From the NCBI RefSeq assembly GCF_007859395.1, contig NZ_VOHD01000011.1, forward strand, positions 157,074-221,073: a stretch of 64,000 bases of DNA, read 5' to 3'. Position numbers and translations under genes: made by a program. The DNA is from Planomicrobium sp. CPCC 101110. GTDB taxonomy: Bacteria > Bacillota > Bacilli > Bacillales_A > Planococcaceae. The notes below the pieces were generated by a model that had not been told where the DNA came from, made no database searches, and saw only the letters and a program-made list of their open reading frames with translations. Positions 47,182-55,365 of this stretch are shown piece by piece (the stretch's first letter is position 1; every line of letters starts with the position of its first letter).

Positions 47182-48414
47182 TCACATGCTTTTCAATTCC
47201 TGTTCAAGCAGTACGTCTTCAAAATCCTGTTCCGGTCTTTTCAATGTATATTTCAAAAACGCGAACGAAATCAAAAAAAGGAGGCCTGTTACGATGAAAA
47301 CCGAAGGGATGCCAATAAATCCGCTGACAATTCCGCCGAACATTGGTCCGATAATATTTCCCAAAAAGCGGAAACTCGTATTGTAGCCCATGACCTCCCC
47401 TTGGATTTCAACAGGTGCTTCGCGCCGCATCAAAGCGGTGGTGGTCGGAATCATTCCACCGACAGCAATACCGAACAAGACGCGCAGTGCGATCAATTGC
47501 CAAAGCTCGTTGGCAAAAGCTTGCGGAATGATAAAAACAAACGCAAGAACCAGCAAGAAACCTAATACCTTCTCATAGCCGATCGAATCCCCGAGGCGGC
47601 CCCAGCGCCGGGCAAAAAGCAAGTTGCCGACACCTGTCGCACTAAAGGTGATGCCTGCCAAGAAAGCGACCTGCGAGCTGCCTTCCACCAGATGGGACAC
47701 GTACAGCGACAACAATGGCTGAATGCTGAAGGTGCCGATCTGGATAAGGGATGTGATGATCATGACATTGAGCAGCAACCGGTGGTGTAAGATGCCTTGA
47801 ATGATTGTTTTCCTCGCATATATATGGGCATCCTTCTTTTTCAGGCGTTTCACTTCCTTGATGCCGAACAGTACGAGAAGGGCAGCTGTGCCGATCACTA
47901 AAGCAGTAATGATGAATGTGTATTTGAAACCGAATGTATCTGCCATCAAACCGCCGATTACAGGACCGAAAAGCGTTCCCGAGACACTGCCCATCTGCAG
48001 TGTCCCGAGTGTGCGGCCCGCAATTTCTCTGGATGTCTGCGAACTGACAAAAGCGAGAGATGTCGGGATGAATCCGGTAACGAGCCCCATGAACAAACGG
48101 ATGAAAAACAGTTCATGTACCGAACCGGCCGTTCCCATCAGGTAAATACTGATGGCTATCCCGAACCCATTGATAACCAAAATCGGTTTATAGCCATATT
48201 TGTCTGCAATTCTTCCCCAAACAGGCGACATGATCAACGCGGCAACGAACGTAACACCGAACACTAGTCCAGCCCAGCGCTGAACATATTCTTCGGTATA
48301 AGAGCCGAGCGATTCAATATAAAGAGATAGGAATGGCATAATCATAGTCGTGCTGCCTGCTACCAGGAAATTCGTGAACATGATAATCATAAAATTCTTT
48401 TTCTGCATTTTCAT
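47182..48414 (-). CDS. MFS multidrug-efflux-type transporter
   Basis: 410 residues, 12 membrane helices of the drug/H+ antiporter kind. MFS motif A is visible in loop 2-3 (SPVWGRIADKYGYKPILV) and motif C in TM5 (GSVSGTLFGPVIGGLM). Substrates unknown. ATG at 48414 follows GAAGGGA at 8 bases; the frame extends 11 codons further without a ribosome-binding site. Single gene, transcribed away from the DUF1871 gene. Confidence 0.88.
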   Translation of the reverse strand: MKMQKKNFMIIMFTNFLVAGSTTMIMPFLSLYIESLGSYTEEYVQRWAGLVFGVTFVAALIMSPVWGRIADKYGYKPILVINGFGIAISIYLMGTAGSVHELFFIRLFMGLVTGFIPTSLAFVSSQTSREIAGRTLGTLQMGSVSGTLFGPVIGGLMADTFGFKYTFIITALVIGTAALLVLFGIKEVKRLKKKDAHIYARKTIIQGILHHRLLLNVMIITSLIQIGTFSIQPLLSLYVSHLVEGSSQVAFLAGITFSATGVGNLLFARRWGRLGDSIGYEKVLGFLLVLAFVFIIPQAFANELWQLIALRVLFGIAVGGMIPTTTALMRREAPVEIQGEVMGYNTSFRFLGNIIGPMFGGIVSGFIGIPSVFIVTGLLFLISFAFLKYTLKRPEQDFEDVLLEQELKSM

Positions 48415-48586
48415 GCAAAATCCCTTCTTTCCGAAACATGAACCCAAGAATTATTATATAATATTTCGTAAAACGAAGAAAGGGAAGAGCTTGCGGATTC
48501 CCGCTATGGAGGCAATCTGCCCTTTCCTTTTTTTATTTCTGTGCTATCATAGCTTTTAACAATAGAGAAATGTCAGGTGAAAATTA

Positions 48587-48847
48587 ATGAGCATTAATGA
48601 TATGAACCGAAAAGCTGTAAGGATACTAGAGGAATGGGATCCTTTTGCCATCGGTATGGATTTATACGATACGGAGATTGCGGGTGTTGTCGTGGCATTG
48701 CAGGTTCTTGATGACCCATCAGATCTGGCGAAGAAAATCCAAAGCATTTATGAATTCTCTTTTGAAAAATGGATTCCGTTCGAACGCTGCGTGGAAATTT
48801 CCTACAAATTGCTTGCGCTGAAATTCGAAGCGAAGTGCATCATCTAA
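48587..48847 (+). CDS. DUF1871 family protein (YugE-like)
   Basis: 86 residues, small acidic cytoplasmic protein with EEWDPFAIGMDLYDTEIAGV near the N-terminus and IQSIYEFSFEKWIPFERC in the centre, the pattern of the DUF1871 (YugE) family. No function is known. Short leader with AGGTGAA as ribosome-binding site and a strong terminator after it. Confidence 0.8.
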   Translation: MSINDMNRKAVRILEEWDPFAIGMDLYDTEIAGVVVALQVLDDPSDLAKKIQSIYEFSFEKWIPFERCVEISYKLLALKFEAKCII

Positions 48848-48848
48848 T

Positions 48849-48885
48849 AAAAAAAGCTTGCGGCCGATATGGCCGCAAGCTTTTT
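48849..48885. terminator. Bidirectional terminator between the DUF1871 and XRE genes
   Basis: Perfect 16-bp stem AAAAAAGCTTGCGGCC / GGCCGCAAGCTTTTTT with loop GATAT. Confidence 0.93.
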
Positions 48886-49100
48886 TATTCTACCGTTTCT
48901 AAGCCATCCAATAAATTGGAAGCAGGGACTTCTAAAGCGTTTGAGAGTTTTAAGATCGTCTGGACAGAAGGAACTTCTTCTCCTGATTCATAGGACTGCA
49001 AACGCGCTGCACCGACTCTAGCTTTCAAAGCTAGTTCGTCTAGCGACAATCGGCGTTCTTCCCGCAGGAATTTTAACTGGGCGTGTAAATCTTTTTGCAA
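48885..49100 (-). CDS. XRE-family helix-turn-helix regulator
   Basis: 71 residues, essentially one XRE HTH domain: LKFLREERRLSLDELALKAR, then GAARLQSYESGEEVPSVQT and ILKLSNALEVPASNLL. No effector domain. Start TTG at 49100 is chosen for AAAGGAG 9 bases upstream; an ATG 10 codons earlier has none. Target unknown. It lies between the DUF1871 gene and the NSS transporter, reading the same way as the latter. Confidence 0.85.
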   Translation of the reverse strand: MQKDLHAQLKFLREERRLSLDELALKARVGAARLQSYESGEEVPSVQTILKLSNALEVPASNLLDGLETVE

Positions 49101-49202
49101 ATGCAGACACTCCTTTGCTTTATGTTCCATACAACTACAGAAAATCATATCATATAAAACCTATTTCGGTAGTCGAAACTGTGGCGGATTCAAAAATTTT
49201 CT

Positions 49203-50537
49203 TTAGAAGAAACCGATGATTCCCTGGATAAAGACGATCAAGATCGCCAGTGGAGCAATGTATCTTACGAGAACGCGCCACGTAGTGCTCCATAGTGACT
49301 GACCCTTCAGTTCCGCTTCTGTATCGTTCTTGCTCAATACATATCCGGCAAAGATAGACGTCAGCAAAGCTCCGAGCGGCATGCCGATTCGGCTGGTAAT
49401 GATGTCCATAAAGTCAAAGAACGTATAGCCGAAAAAGATCGGATCGGAAAAGACACCGAAAGACAGCGCGCTTGGAATTCCGAAAACAAAGATGGCTAAA
49501 CCGAAAATCCAAGAAGCCCGGCGCCGGCGATCGTATCTTTCTTTTACGATGATCGATACGGTGATTTCCAGCATGGCGATAGAAGAAGTCAATGTAGCGA
49601 AAAGAAGCAAGATAAAAAAGGCGATCATCAAGAATTGCCCCATGAACAGCTGATCGAAAATTGCCGGCAAAATAATAAAGACAAGCCCTGGGCCTTGGTC
49701 AGGCGTATAGCCTAACGCAAACACCGCCGGGAAAATGATCAAACCGGCCATGACGGAAATTGCGATATTCAGGCCTGCAACACTGACAGCGGAACGGGTC
49801 AAATTCTCTGTCTTCGGCAAGTAAGAGGCGTAGGTAATCATGCCCGCTACCCCGACACTCAGTGAGAAAAAGGCCTGGCCGAGCGCAGTCAGCGCTGTTT
49901 CGAACGTAAAGAAAGACCAGTCGGGTACGAACATAAAGCGCACGCCTTCCATAGCGCCATCAAGAGTCAATGACCGCACCATCAGCAAGATGAAGAACAA
50001 GAGCAAGGCAGGCATCATGATTTTGCTTGCAAGTTCAATGCCGCCTTTTATGCCGCCTTGAACAATCCAAACTGTCAAGAACATAAACAGCCCTTGAGCG
50101 AGCAGCACCTCAACCGGGTTGCCGATGATTCCGCCGAACAATTCAGCAAAAGCGTTGTCGCCCATATCGGACAGTTGAAGCAAAAGGGAGCGGCCCAGGT
50201 AAGAAAGGATCCAACCCCCGACGACCGAGTAAAAAGACAAAATCATAAAAGAAACTACAAAACCTGACCAGCCGATCAAATACCAATGCTTTCCAGGTGC
50301 TTGTTTTTTCAGTCCAGTTACCGCATCCGCTTGGCCTCTGCGGCCGATGATAAATTCAGCCAAAAGAATTGGCAAGCCGATTGCAATTGTGCTGATGATG
50401 AAAAGGAGGATAAAGACACTCCCGCCATTTGTTCCAGTTTCATAAGGAAACTTCCAAATTGCCCCTAATCCAATCGCGCTTCCAGCCGCTGCGAGGATAA
50501 ATCCAATTTTAGAAGTCCATTGTTCGCGTTTTTTCAT
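49203..50537 (-). CDS. sodium-dependent NSS-family transporter (YocR/YhdH-like)
   Basis: 444 residues, about 11 membrane helices, LeuT fold: WTSKIGFILAAAGSAIGLGA (TM1), IWKFPYETGTNGGSVF and SLSVGVAGMITYASYLP (TM6). It is about 60 residues shorter than the NSS protein at 27.7 kb and has no small MetS-type subunit nearby, like B. subtilis YocR/YhdH. Amino acid substrate unknown. ATG at 50537 lies 8 bases from AGGAG. Confidence 0.88.
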   Translation of the reverse strand: MKKREQWTSKIGFILAAAGSAIGLGAIWKFPYETGTNGGSVFILLFIISTIAIGLPILLAEFIIGRRGQADAVTGLKKQAPGKHWYLIGWSGFVVSFMILSFYSVVGGWILSYLGRSLLLQLSDMGDNAFAELFGGIIGNPVEVLLAQGLFMFLTVWIVQGGIKGGIELASKIMMPALLLFFILLMVRSLTLDGAMEGVRFMFVPDWSFFTFETALTALGQAFFSLSVGVAGMITYASYLPKTENLTRSAVSVAGLNIAISVMAGLIIFPAVFALGYTPDQGPGLVFIILPAIFDQLFMGQFLMIAFFILLLFATLTSSIAMLEITVSIIVKERYDRRRRASWIFGLAIFVFGIPSALSFGVFSDPIFFGYTFFDFMDIITSRIGMPLGALLTSIFAGYVLSKNDTEAELKGQSLWSTTWRVLVRYIAPLAILIVFIQGIIGFF

Positions 50538-50809
50538 TCTGTTCACTCCTAAATCATTTGGATTTTTCTATTCTACATGACGGACAAACAAAAAAGTAGA
50601 GTATTTCTGAACGATTTAATCTTTATCATGTATAATGGAAAAAGAAAGAAAAATCCGAATATTCCATCCGGGCACGCAAGGATGTTACTACTTGATGCCT
50701 TTGCTGAATGCCATAGCAAAAGGGCGATTTTAACCGAAAGAGATCTACGAGCTTTTTGTGAAAATCCCCCATCCTTTGGCAAAGTTCAAGAAAAGGAGAC
50801 GAAACGGCG

Positions 50810-53431
50810 ATGAAATTTGAAGAATTGTTTGCATCTGCCATGAAAGGCGAAAAGACAGCTTACGCTGAATGGAGCTTGCTGCGACATATGCCAATCGCCC
50901 GTTTCGGTTTTCAGAATGGAATAGCTGCCATGCACCTGCAGAAGTTCCAAATAAGCGTGTTTCGGCAGTTCTACAGAGGGCTGCCAGCAGCTTTTTCAAC
51001 CGAACAAGAAGCGGAAGCGGCGCTTTACCAAATCGCTTTGGTACGAGTGCATGATTTTACGGGCAAAGGACTGGCCAATGAGAAGGATCAAGCCCTGCGA
51101 TTTGATGAAGACAAAGAAAGCCATGCGAGTATACAGCGCTTGAGTGAAAGCTTGCGTATTCCGTTCATCCTGTTTTATTTTCATGAAAAGCCGGCGAAGG
51201 AATTGGCTGCTTTACTCGGGCTGACAGAAAGTGCTTGCTTGGCTGCTGTCGAGGAAGCATTGGAGAGATTGCAAGAAGACCTTCAGTTGACAGGCAGAAC
51301 CCTTTTGGAAAAACGGCTGGAATTTTTGGGGAAATCCTATCAGCGGTTCGTGCCTTCTTTTTATGAGGAGGAATTGTTTGCAGAGGAAGAACCAGTCGAA
51401 GAAATGGATCTGCTGGAACCTGCTGCGCCGAAAATACCGGTCAAAAAAGGCGCTGTTGCAATTATTGTCCTTTCCGCCGTATTTCTGATCGGTGTAGTGG
51501 GTGCGTCTTTTTCGGCAACTGAAAACGAAAATGAGACTGCTGCAGCCGTAGCTGAAGGGGGAGCCATTGACGAACGGACTGTAAAAGCATGGAAAGCGGA
51601 ATACAAAAAAATCAAAGAATCGTCGCCGGAACTGCTTGGACTAGAACCTGAATTGTATGAAGAACTTGAATTCGTCCAAAGGGCAGACCAGAAAATGGAA
51701 CGTCTCCTGAAAAAAAGGACACTCCAAAAATACGAAAACGATCCACAGCTTTTGCGCAAGCGGGTCGAAAAAGTGATGCTTGAAATTCAAACACCAAAAG
51801 GCATGTATGATTCTCTTGCAAGCGGCGGCATGAAAGCAAGTGAATCCATGGATTTTCTACAGTCTTTCGCATTGAAAACAAAAGAATTGATGACCCATGC
51901 GGATGCCGTACTGCTAAAGCATGAAGATGCCTTGTCTGGAGCGTTCCGGCATGGAGACTTTTCAGCTGAAAGTGTACGTGCGCATAAAGAACAGTACCCG
52001 GAAGAAATCGGTATATTGATGGATTCTTTGGATGAGTCCATGCTAATCATTGCACCGCATCCAAAAGAGGCAAAATTTATGGCTAGAAGAAATATGGAGT
52101 TTCTATACGGGAACGAAGTGCTTATGCACGACATGTTCAGTTACCAGTATTTAGCTCTCTTGGAAAACGAACCATACTTTGATGGCGTTGATTTGTTGCT
52201 GCCTTTGGATGTGGTATCGTTTCAGCTGGCCCAGATCGAACGGTTTTTAATAGATACCGCACATAACCCTGATGAAGTGTATGGGGAGTTTGAATTTATT
52301 TTCCAGCATGCTTTTTGGCTTCTGTTGAAAGGCAGTGAAACCAGTCCGGTATTTGATGCAGATGGCGTGGTGCACAAAGAATACCAAGCAGCATGGACCA
52401 ATCTATTGACGGATACTGCAAATCCGCTGATTTACTTGATGCTGCCCATAATCGAGGAGATGGAGGCAAGCGGCTGGAAAAAGTCGGAACATTATGAAGC
52501 ACTGGCGTATTCGGATATCATTCAAGCTTTGGAAATGGAGAAAAACGGAGAGCTTTCCGGAAAGCTTCCTAATGGCAACGTTTCGATTGAGGGCGCATTT
52601 GTGGATATGAAAGAATTCTCTTACGACGAGACAGAAGAGCTTTATAACGACTTTGTTGCATCTTATAGTATAGATGCGCTAAAAGGAGTGCCCCCGCTTG
52701 ATGTCTATTTCTTATATCATTATGCGAACAAAAGAAAAGATCCGGAAACGATGTGGCATCTGTTGGCTGAAGATGAATTTAAACCTTCTTTGGAAGATTA
52801 TGTGAAAGGCTGGAAACAGCAGCCGGATATCACGGAAGAGGCGCTATGGGTGGAAGTTTATGAGGAGTCGCTTTATCGGGTTAAAGATCAGCTGTATACG
52901 GAATTTCAAATTCAGTATAGGGACCAAAATGCTTTGATTCCGCCATCACCGAAATTGGCCACAAAAAGAGATAATATTTGGCTGGTAAAAAACCAAATGT
53001 TTGAAGTTTATTCAATGGAGGGTGAAACGACGGCGTATGAAGAAGCTGTAGCCTCTCTTTACAAGGAGTTTTCGGCAGAGCACAAGGAAGTTATCGTGGA
53101 ATCGGCGACTCCCGGGGAAATTGCCGGCCTTTTTTTAGCAGCAGCGGAACGAGGCGACTTTGAAACAATGTATGCATTACTGGAAGATCCGGCAAAAACG
53201 GAATCGATGGAATCATTTCGGCATCAAGTGGCCGCCCGCAGCATTCCCGCCTTTTCAGCGCTTAAGGGATTGTCGTTCACGCTGGATACGTACGATTACG
53301 ACGATGGACAAAAAAGAGGATGGGTGCAGGTGGATAACGGCTCGAGCTCTGAAGATTCCTTTGTATTATTCGAATTTTCCATGGTGGAAACCGAAAAAGG
53401 CTGGCGAATGGGAGATATCAATATATACTGA
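50810..53431 (+). CDS. membrane-anchored protein with an N-terminal sigma-factor-like domain and a large extracytoplasmic domain
   Basis: 873 residues. Residues 1-85 are weakly like sigma region 2. Residues about 109-158 read as a sigma-70 region 4 HTH (LSESLRIPFILFYFHEKPAK, ELAALLGLTESACLAAVEEA, LERLQEDL). One transmembrane helix follows at 213-234 (GAVAIIVLSAVFLIGVVGAS), then about 640 mostly helical, acidic residues outside, ending in a segment like NTF2/DUF4878-type domains (GEIAGLFLAAAERGDFETMY to GWVQVDNGS and WRMGDINIY). No catalytic motif seen. A TATAAT at 50631-50636 may be its -10. AAGGAG lies 11 bases upstream. I do not recognise the whole protein. Confidence 0.75.
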   Translation: MKFEELFASAMKGEKTAYAEWSLLRHMPIARFGFQNGIAAMHLQKFQISVFRQFYRGLPAAFSTEQEAEAALYQIALVRVHDFTGKGLANEKDQALRFDEDKESHASIQRLSESLRIPFILFYFHEKPAKELAALLGLTESACLAAVEEALERLQEDLQLTGRTLLEKRLEFLGKSYQRFVPSFYEEELFAEEEPVEEMDLLEPAAPKIPVKKGAVAIIVLSAVFLIGVVGASFSATENENETAAAVAEGGAIDERTVKAWKAEYKKIKESSPELLGLEPELYEELEFVQRADQKMERLLKKRTLQKYENDPQLLRKRVEKVMLEIQTPKGMYDSLASGGMKASESMDFLQSFALKTKELMTHADAVLLKHEDALSGAFRHGDFSAESVRAHKEQYPEEIGILMDSLDESMLIIAPHPKEAKFMARRNMEFLYGNEVLMHDMFSYQYLALLENEPYFDGVDLLLPLDVVSFQLAQIERFLIDTAHNPDEVYGEFEFIFQHAFWLLLKGSETSPVFDADGVVHKEYQAAWTNLLTDTANPLIYLMLPIIEEMEASGWKKSEHYEALAYSDIIQALEMEKNGELSGKLPNGNVSIEGAFVDMKEFSYDETEELYNDFVASYSIDALKGVPPLDVYFLYHYANKRKDPETMWHLLAEDEFKPSLEDYVKGWKQQPDITEEALWVEVYEESLYRVKDQLYTEFQIQYRDQNALIPPSPKLATKRDNIWLVKNQMFEVYSMEGETTAYEEAVASLYKEFSAEHKEVIVESATPGEIAGLFLAAAERGDFETMYALLEDPAKTESMESFRHQVAARSIPAFSALKGLSFTLDTYDYDDGQKRGWVQVDNGSSSEDSFVLFEFSMVETEKGWRMGDINIY

Positions 53432-53432
53432 T

Positions 53433-53462
53433 TTTACTCTGACCCGAAAACTGTGCTATAAT
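53433..53462 (+). promoter_or_regulatory. Sigma-A promoter of yugI
   Basis: TTTACT (53433-53438), 18 bases, TATAAT (53457-53462) with an extended -10 (TGC just before). Confidence 0.7.
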
Positions 53463-53517
53463 CTACAGATGCCAATAGGTGTACAGGATATTAGAGAAGA
53501 CTAGGAGCGGGTAGAAC

Positions 53518-53892
53518 ATGACAAAAGCATATCAAGCAGGAGATACGGTAATCGGTAAAGTAACAGGAATTCAGCCATACGGTGCGTTTGTAGCACTTGA
53601 TGAGCAGACGCAAGGCTTGGTCCACATTTCAGAAATCACACATGGTTATGTGAAAGAAGTCAGCGAATATTTGGCTGTTGGCCAGGAAGTAAACGTGAAA
53701 GTGCTGGAAGTTGACGAAAAATCAAAAAAAATCAGCCTTTCCATCCGTGCTCTTCAAGAGCAGCCGCCGGCTCCGCAAAAAAGCGAGAAACCAAAGCAAT
53801 CTCTTCAGTCACATGTGAACGAAAATGATTCTGAAGGATTCAACTCACTGAAAGACAAAATGCAAGAATGGATCAACAAATCAGGCCAATAA
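53518..53892 (+). CDS. yugI: S1-domain RNA-binding protein (general stress protein 13, YugI)
   Basis: 124 residues. One S1 domain at residues 5-77 (GDTVIGKVTGIQPYGAFVAL, QGLVHISEITHGYVKEV, VKVLEVDEKSKKISLSIR), then a flexible Pro/Gln-rich tail and a final helix. It binds RNA, probably with ribosomes. It has its own promoter and a strong terminator. Confidence 0.92.
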   Translation: MTKAYQAGDTVIGKVTGIQPYGAFVALDEQTQGLVHISEITHGYVKEVSEYLAVGQEVNVKVLEVDEKSKKISLSIRALQEQPPAPQKSEKPKQSLQSHVNENDSEGFNSLKDKMQEWINKSGQ

Positions 53893-53894
53893 GA

Positions 53895-53932
53895 AAAAAT
53901 GAAGGGCAGAATATCTGCCCTTCATTTTTTTT
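53895..53932. terminator. Bidirectional terminator between yugI and the RocR-like gene
   Basis: AAAAATGAAGGGCAGA / TCTGCCCTTCATTTTT, loop ATA. Its right arm overlaps the last codons of the minus-strand regulator. Confidence 0.92.
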
Positions 53933-55223
53933 TGATTTTTCTTAAACGATATTGAAGATTTTGGCGGCTCATGCCAAGCGCATTAGCGGCTTTCGTAACA
54001 TTGCCATGATACATATCCAGAGCTTTTTGGAGATAATACATTTCAGCTTCAAACAGATAATCTTCTAGTGGGAGCAATTCTTTGGCGCTGTTCACAAGAA
54101 AATCTTCAGGAGACACTTTTCCGGAATGCTTTGATTTTGCTTTGAAATATTGCGGCAATAAATCCAAGGTTACCGTTTCTTGGGTCGTCAGCATTGAAGT
54201 GATTTCGTCGAGCAAAAGCTCAAGTTCTTTTAGGTTTCCCGGCCAATCATACTCTTGGAACAACCGGGAGACTTCGTCGTCCAACTTCGTTACAATCGAG
54301 CCGAACTTCATGCGGTGGCGGGAAAAATAATCGGCTATGAACGGGAAAATATCTTCTTTGCGTTTGCGGAGCGGTTCTAGCGGAATCGTCATTGCTGAAA
54401 AGAAATAATACAGCTCTTTCAATAATTTCCCGGTTCCGATCAATTCGACAGGATCTTCTCCGACGCTCGCGATAAAACAAATTGAATCGCCAGACTGTTG
54501 TTCTGCCATCTGGAGCAGCTGTGCTTGCAGATGGAGGGGCAGTAAGTCGATTCGTTCACAATAGATGGTGCCCCCGACCATATTGGGCACATCAAGCGCT
54601 AATTGAGTGAGCAGATGCTGATCGGTACCATGGCAAAAAAGAGTATAAAATGGCCCGCCAGCTGAAGCCGCCCAATGGATGGCTTCAGCAATCAGCTCTT
54701 TGCCGGTTCCCGATTCCCCGATCAGCAAAACAGGCAGCTTCGCTTTTGCAGCCTTCTCGGCCGTTTCAATCACTTTTTTCATGCTGGATGAAATTGCCGT
54801 AATGCTGGAGAAGGTGATCGGTTCTTCGTATTTTTTCAATGGCTGGTAGACAACTTTTTCAAGAGTCGTGACATCTCGGGACAATTCAATAGCCCCGATC
54901 AATTTCTCGTCTGAAAAAATAGGGTAGGTGTCGTTGATCGTCGTAATTTCCTGGCCTTTGCGGTTCCAATACGTTTGTTTTGAATTTAAAACAGGGGTTC
55001 CGCTCTGAAGCACCTTCAGCAAAGTGCTTTCTTGCTGTTCGAAACGGAACATTTCAAGCAATGACCGGTCGACAAGCTCTTCGAAATCGAATCCTTCGAT
55101 TTCCTTCATTTTGCTATTGTAAATAATCGTTTTTCCTTTTGCGTCAACCGCATGGATGCCCACAGCTACATGTTCTCCAGCAAATTGGTAAAAAGGAGTT
55201 AAATTCACTTTTTCGTTCGCCAA
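53922..55223 (-). CDS. RocR-like PAS/AAA/Fis-HTH regulator lacking the sigma-54 contact motif
   Basis: 433 residues. PAS domain about 10-118; AAA+ region with intact Walker A GESGTGKE (169-176); Fis-type HTH at the end (GNVTKAANALGMSRQNLQYR). The architecture is that of RocR, activator of arginine/ornithine catabolism. Missing: the GAFTGA loop (the stretch to Walker B is about 15 residues short); the Walker B acidic pair (GGTIYCERIDLLPL where GGTLFLDEI is usual); and the arginine-finger position (ELYYFFS instead of LYYRLN). It therefore probably does not remodel sigma-54 polymerase. TTG start follows GAGGTG at 6 bases. Divergent from rocA. Confidence 0.85.
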   Translation of the reverse strand: MANEKVNLTPFYQFAGEHVAVGIHAVDAKGKTIIYNSKMKEIEGFDFEELVDRSLLEMFRFEQQESTLLKVLQSGTPVLNSKQTYWNRKGQEITTINDTYPIFSDEKLIGAIELSRDVTTLEKVVYQPLKKYEEPITFSSITAISSSMKKVIETAEKAAKAKLPVLLIGESGTGKELIAEAIHWAASAGGPFYTLFCHGTDQHLLTQLALDVPNMVGGTIYCERIDLLPLHLQAQLLQMAEQQSGDSICFIASVGEDPVELIGTGKLLKELYYFFSAMTIPLEPLRKRKEDIFPFIADYFSRHRMKFGSIVTKLDDEVSRLFQEYDWPGNLKELELLLDEITSMLTTQETVTLDLLPQYFKAKSKHSGKVSPEDFLVNSAKELLPLEDYLFEAEMYYLQKALDMYHGNVTKAANALGMSRQNLQYRLRKIKKK

Positions 55224-55267
55224 ATCAGTCACCTCTAAATTATTTTTCATCTTTTAAACAAAAAGAC

Positions 55268-55338
55268 TTGAAAAACGCAACGATCTTTTGCATTATTATA
55301 GATGGAAATAGTTTATTAGTGCAAATTTTTTTTGCACT
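55268..55338. promoter_or_regulatory. Divergent rocA / regulator promoters with a TyrR-box-like palindrome
   Basis: rocA promoter on the plus strand: TTGAAA (55268-55273), 17 bases, CATTAT (55291-55296). Regulator promoter on the minus strand: TTGCAC (complement of 55319-55324), 18 bases, TATAAT (complement of 55295-55300); the two -10 boxes overlap. The palindrome AGTGCAAA-TTTTT-TTTGCACT (55318-55338) covers the regulator's -35 and lies about 15-35 bases past the rocA start. It resembles the TyrR box TGTAAA-N6-TTTACA. Confidence 0.65.
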
Positions 55339-55365
55339 TACTTTTTTAATCCAAGGAGGATTCAC

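Noticed and set aside
50577..50813. 78-codon plus-strand frame whose TGA overlaps the ATG of the sigma-like gene (ATGA)
   Set aside because: The overlap looks like translational coupling, but no start in this frame has a ribosome-binding site, and the probable promoter -10 (TATAAT at 50631) lies inside it. The sequence resembles no protein I know.
55224..55365. Sigma-54 (-24/-12) promoter upstream of rocA
   Set aside because: TTTTGCAT at 55286 resembles a -12 element, but the bases 12 positions upstream are CA, not GG. A normal sigma-A pair fits better.
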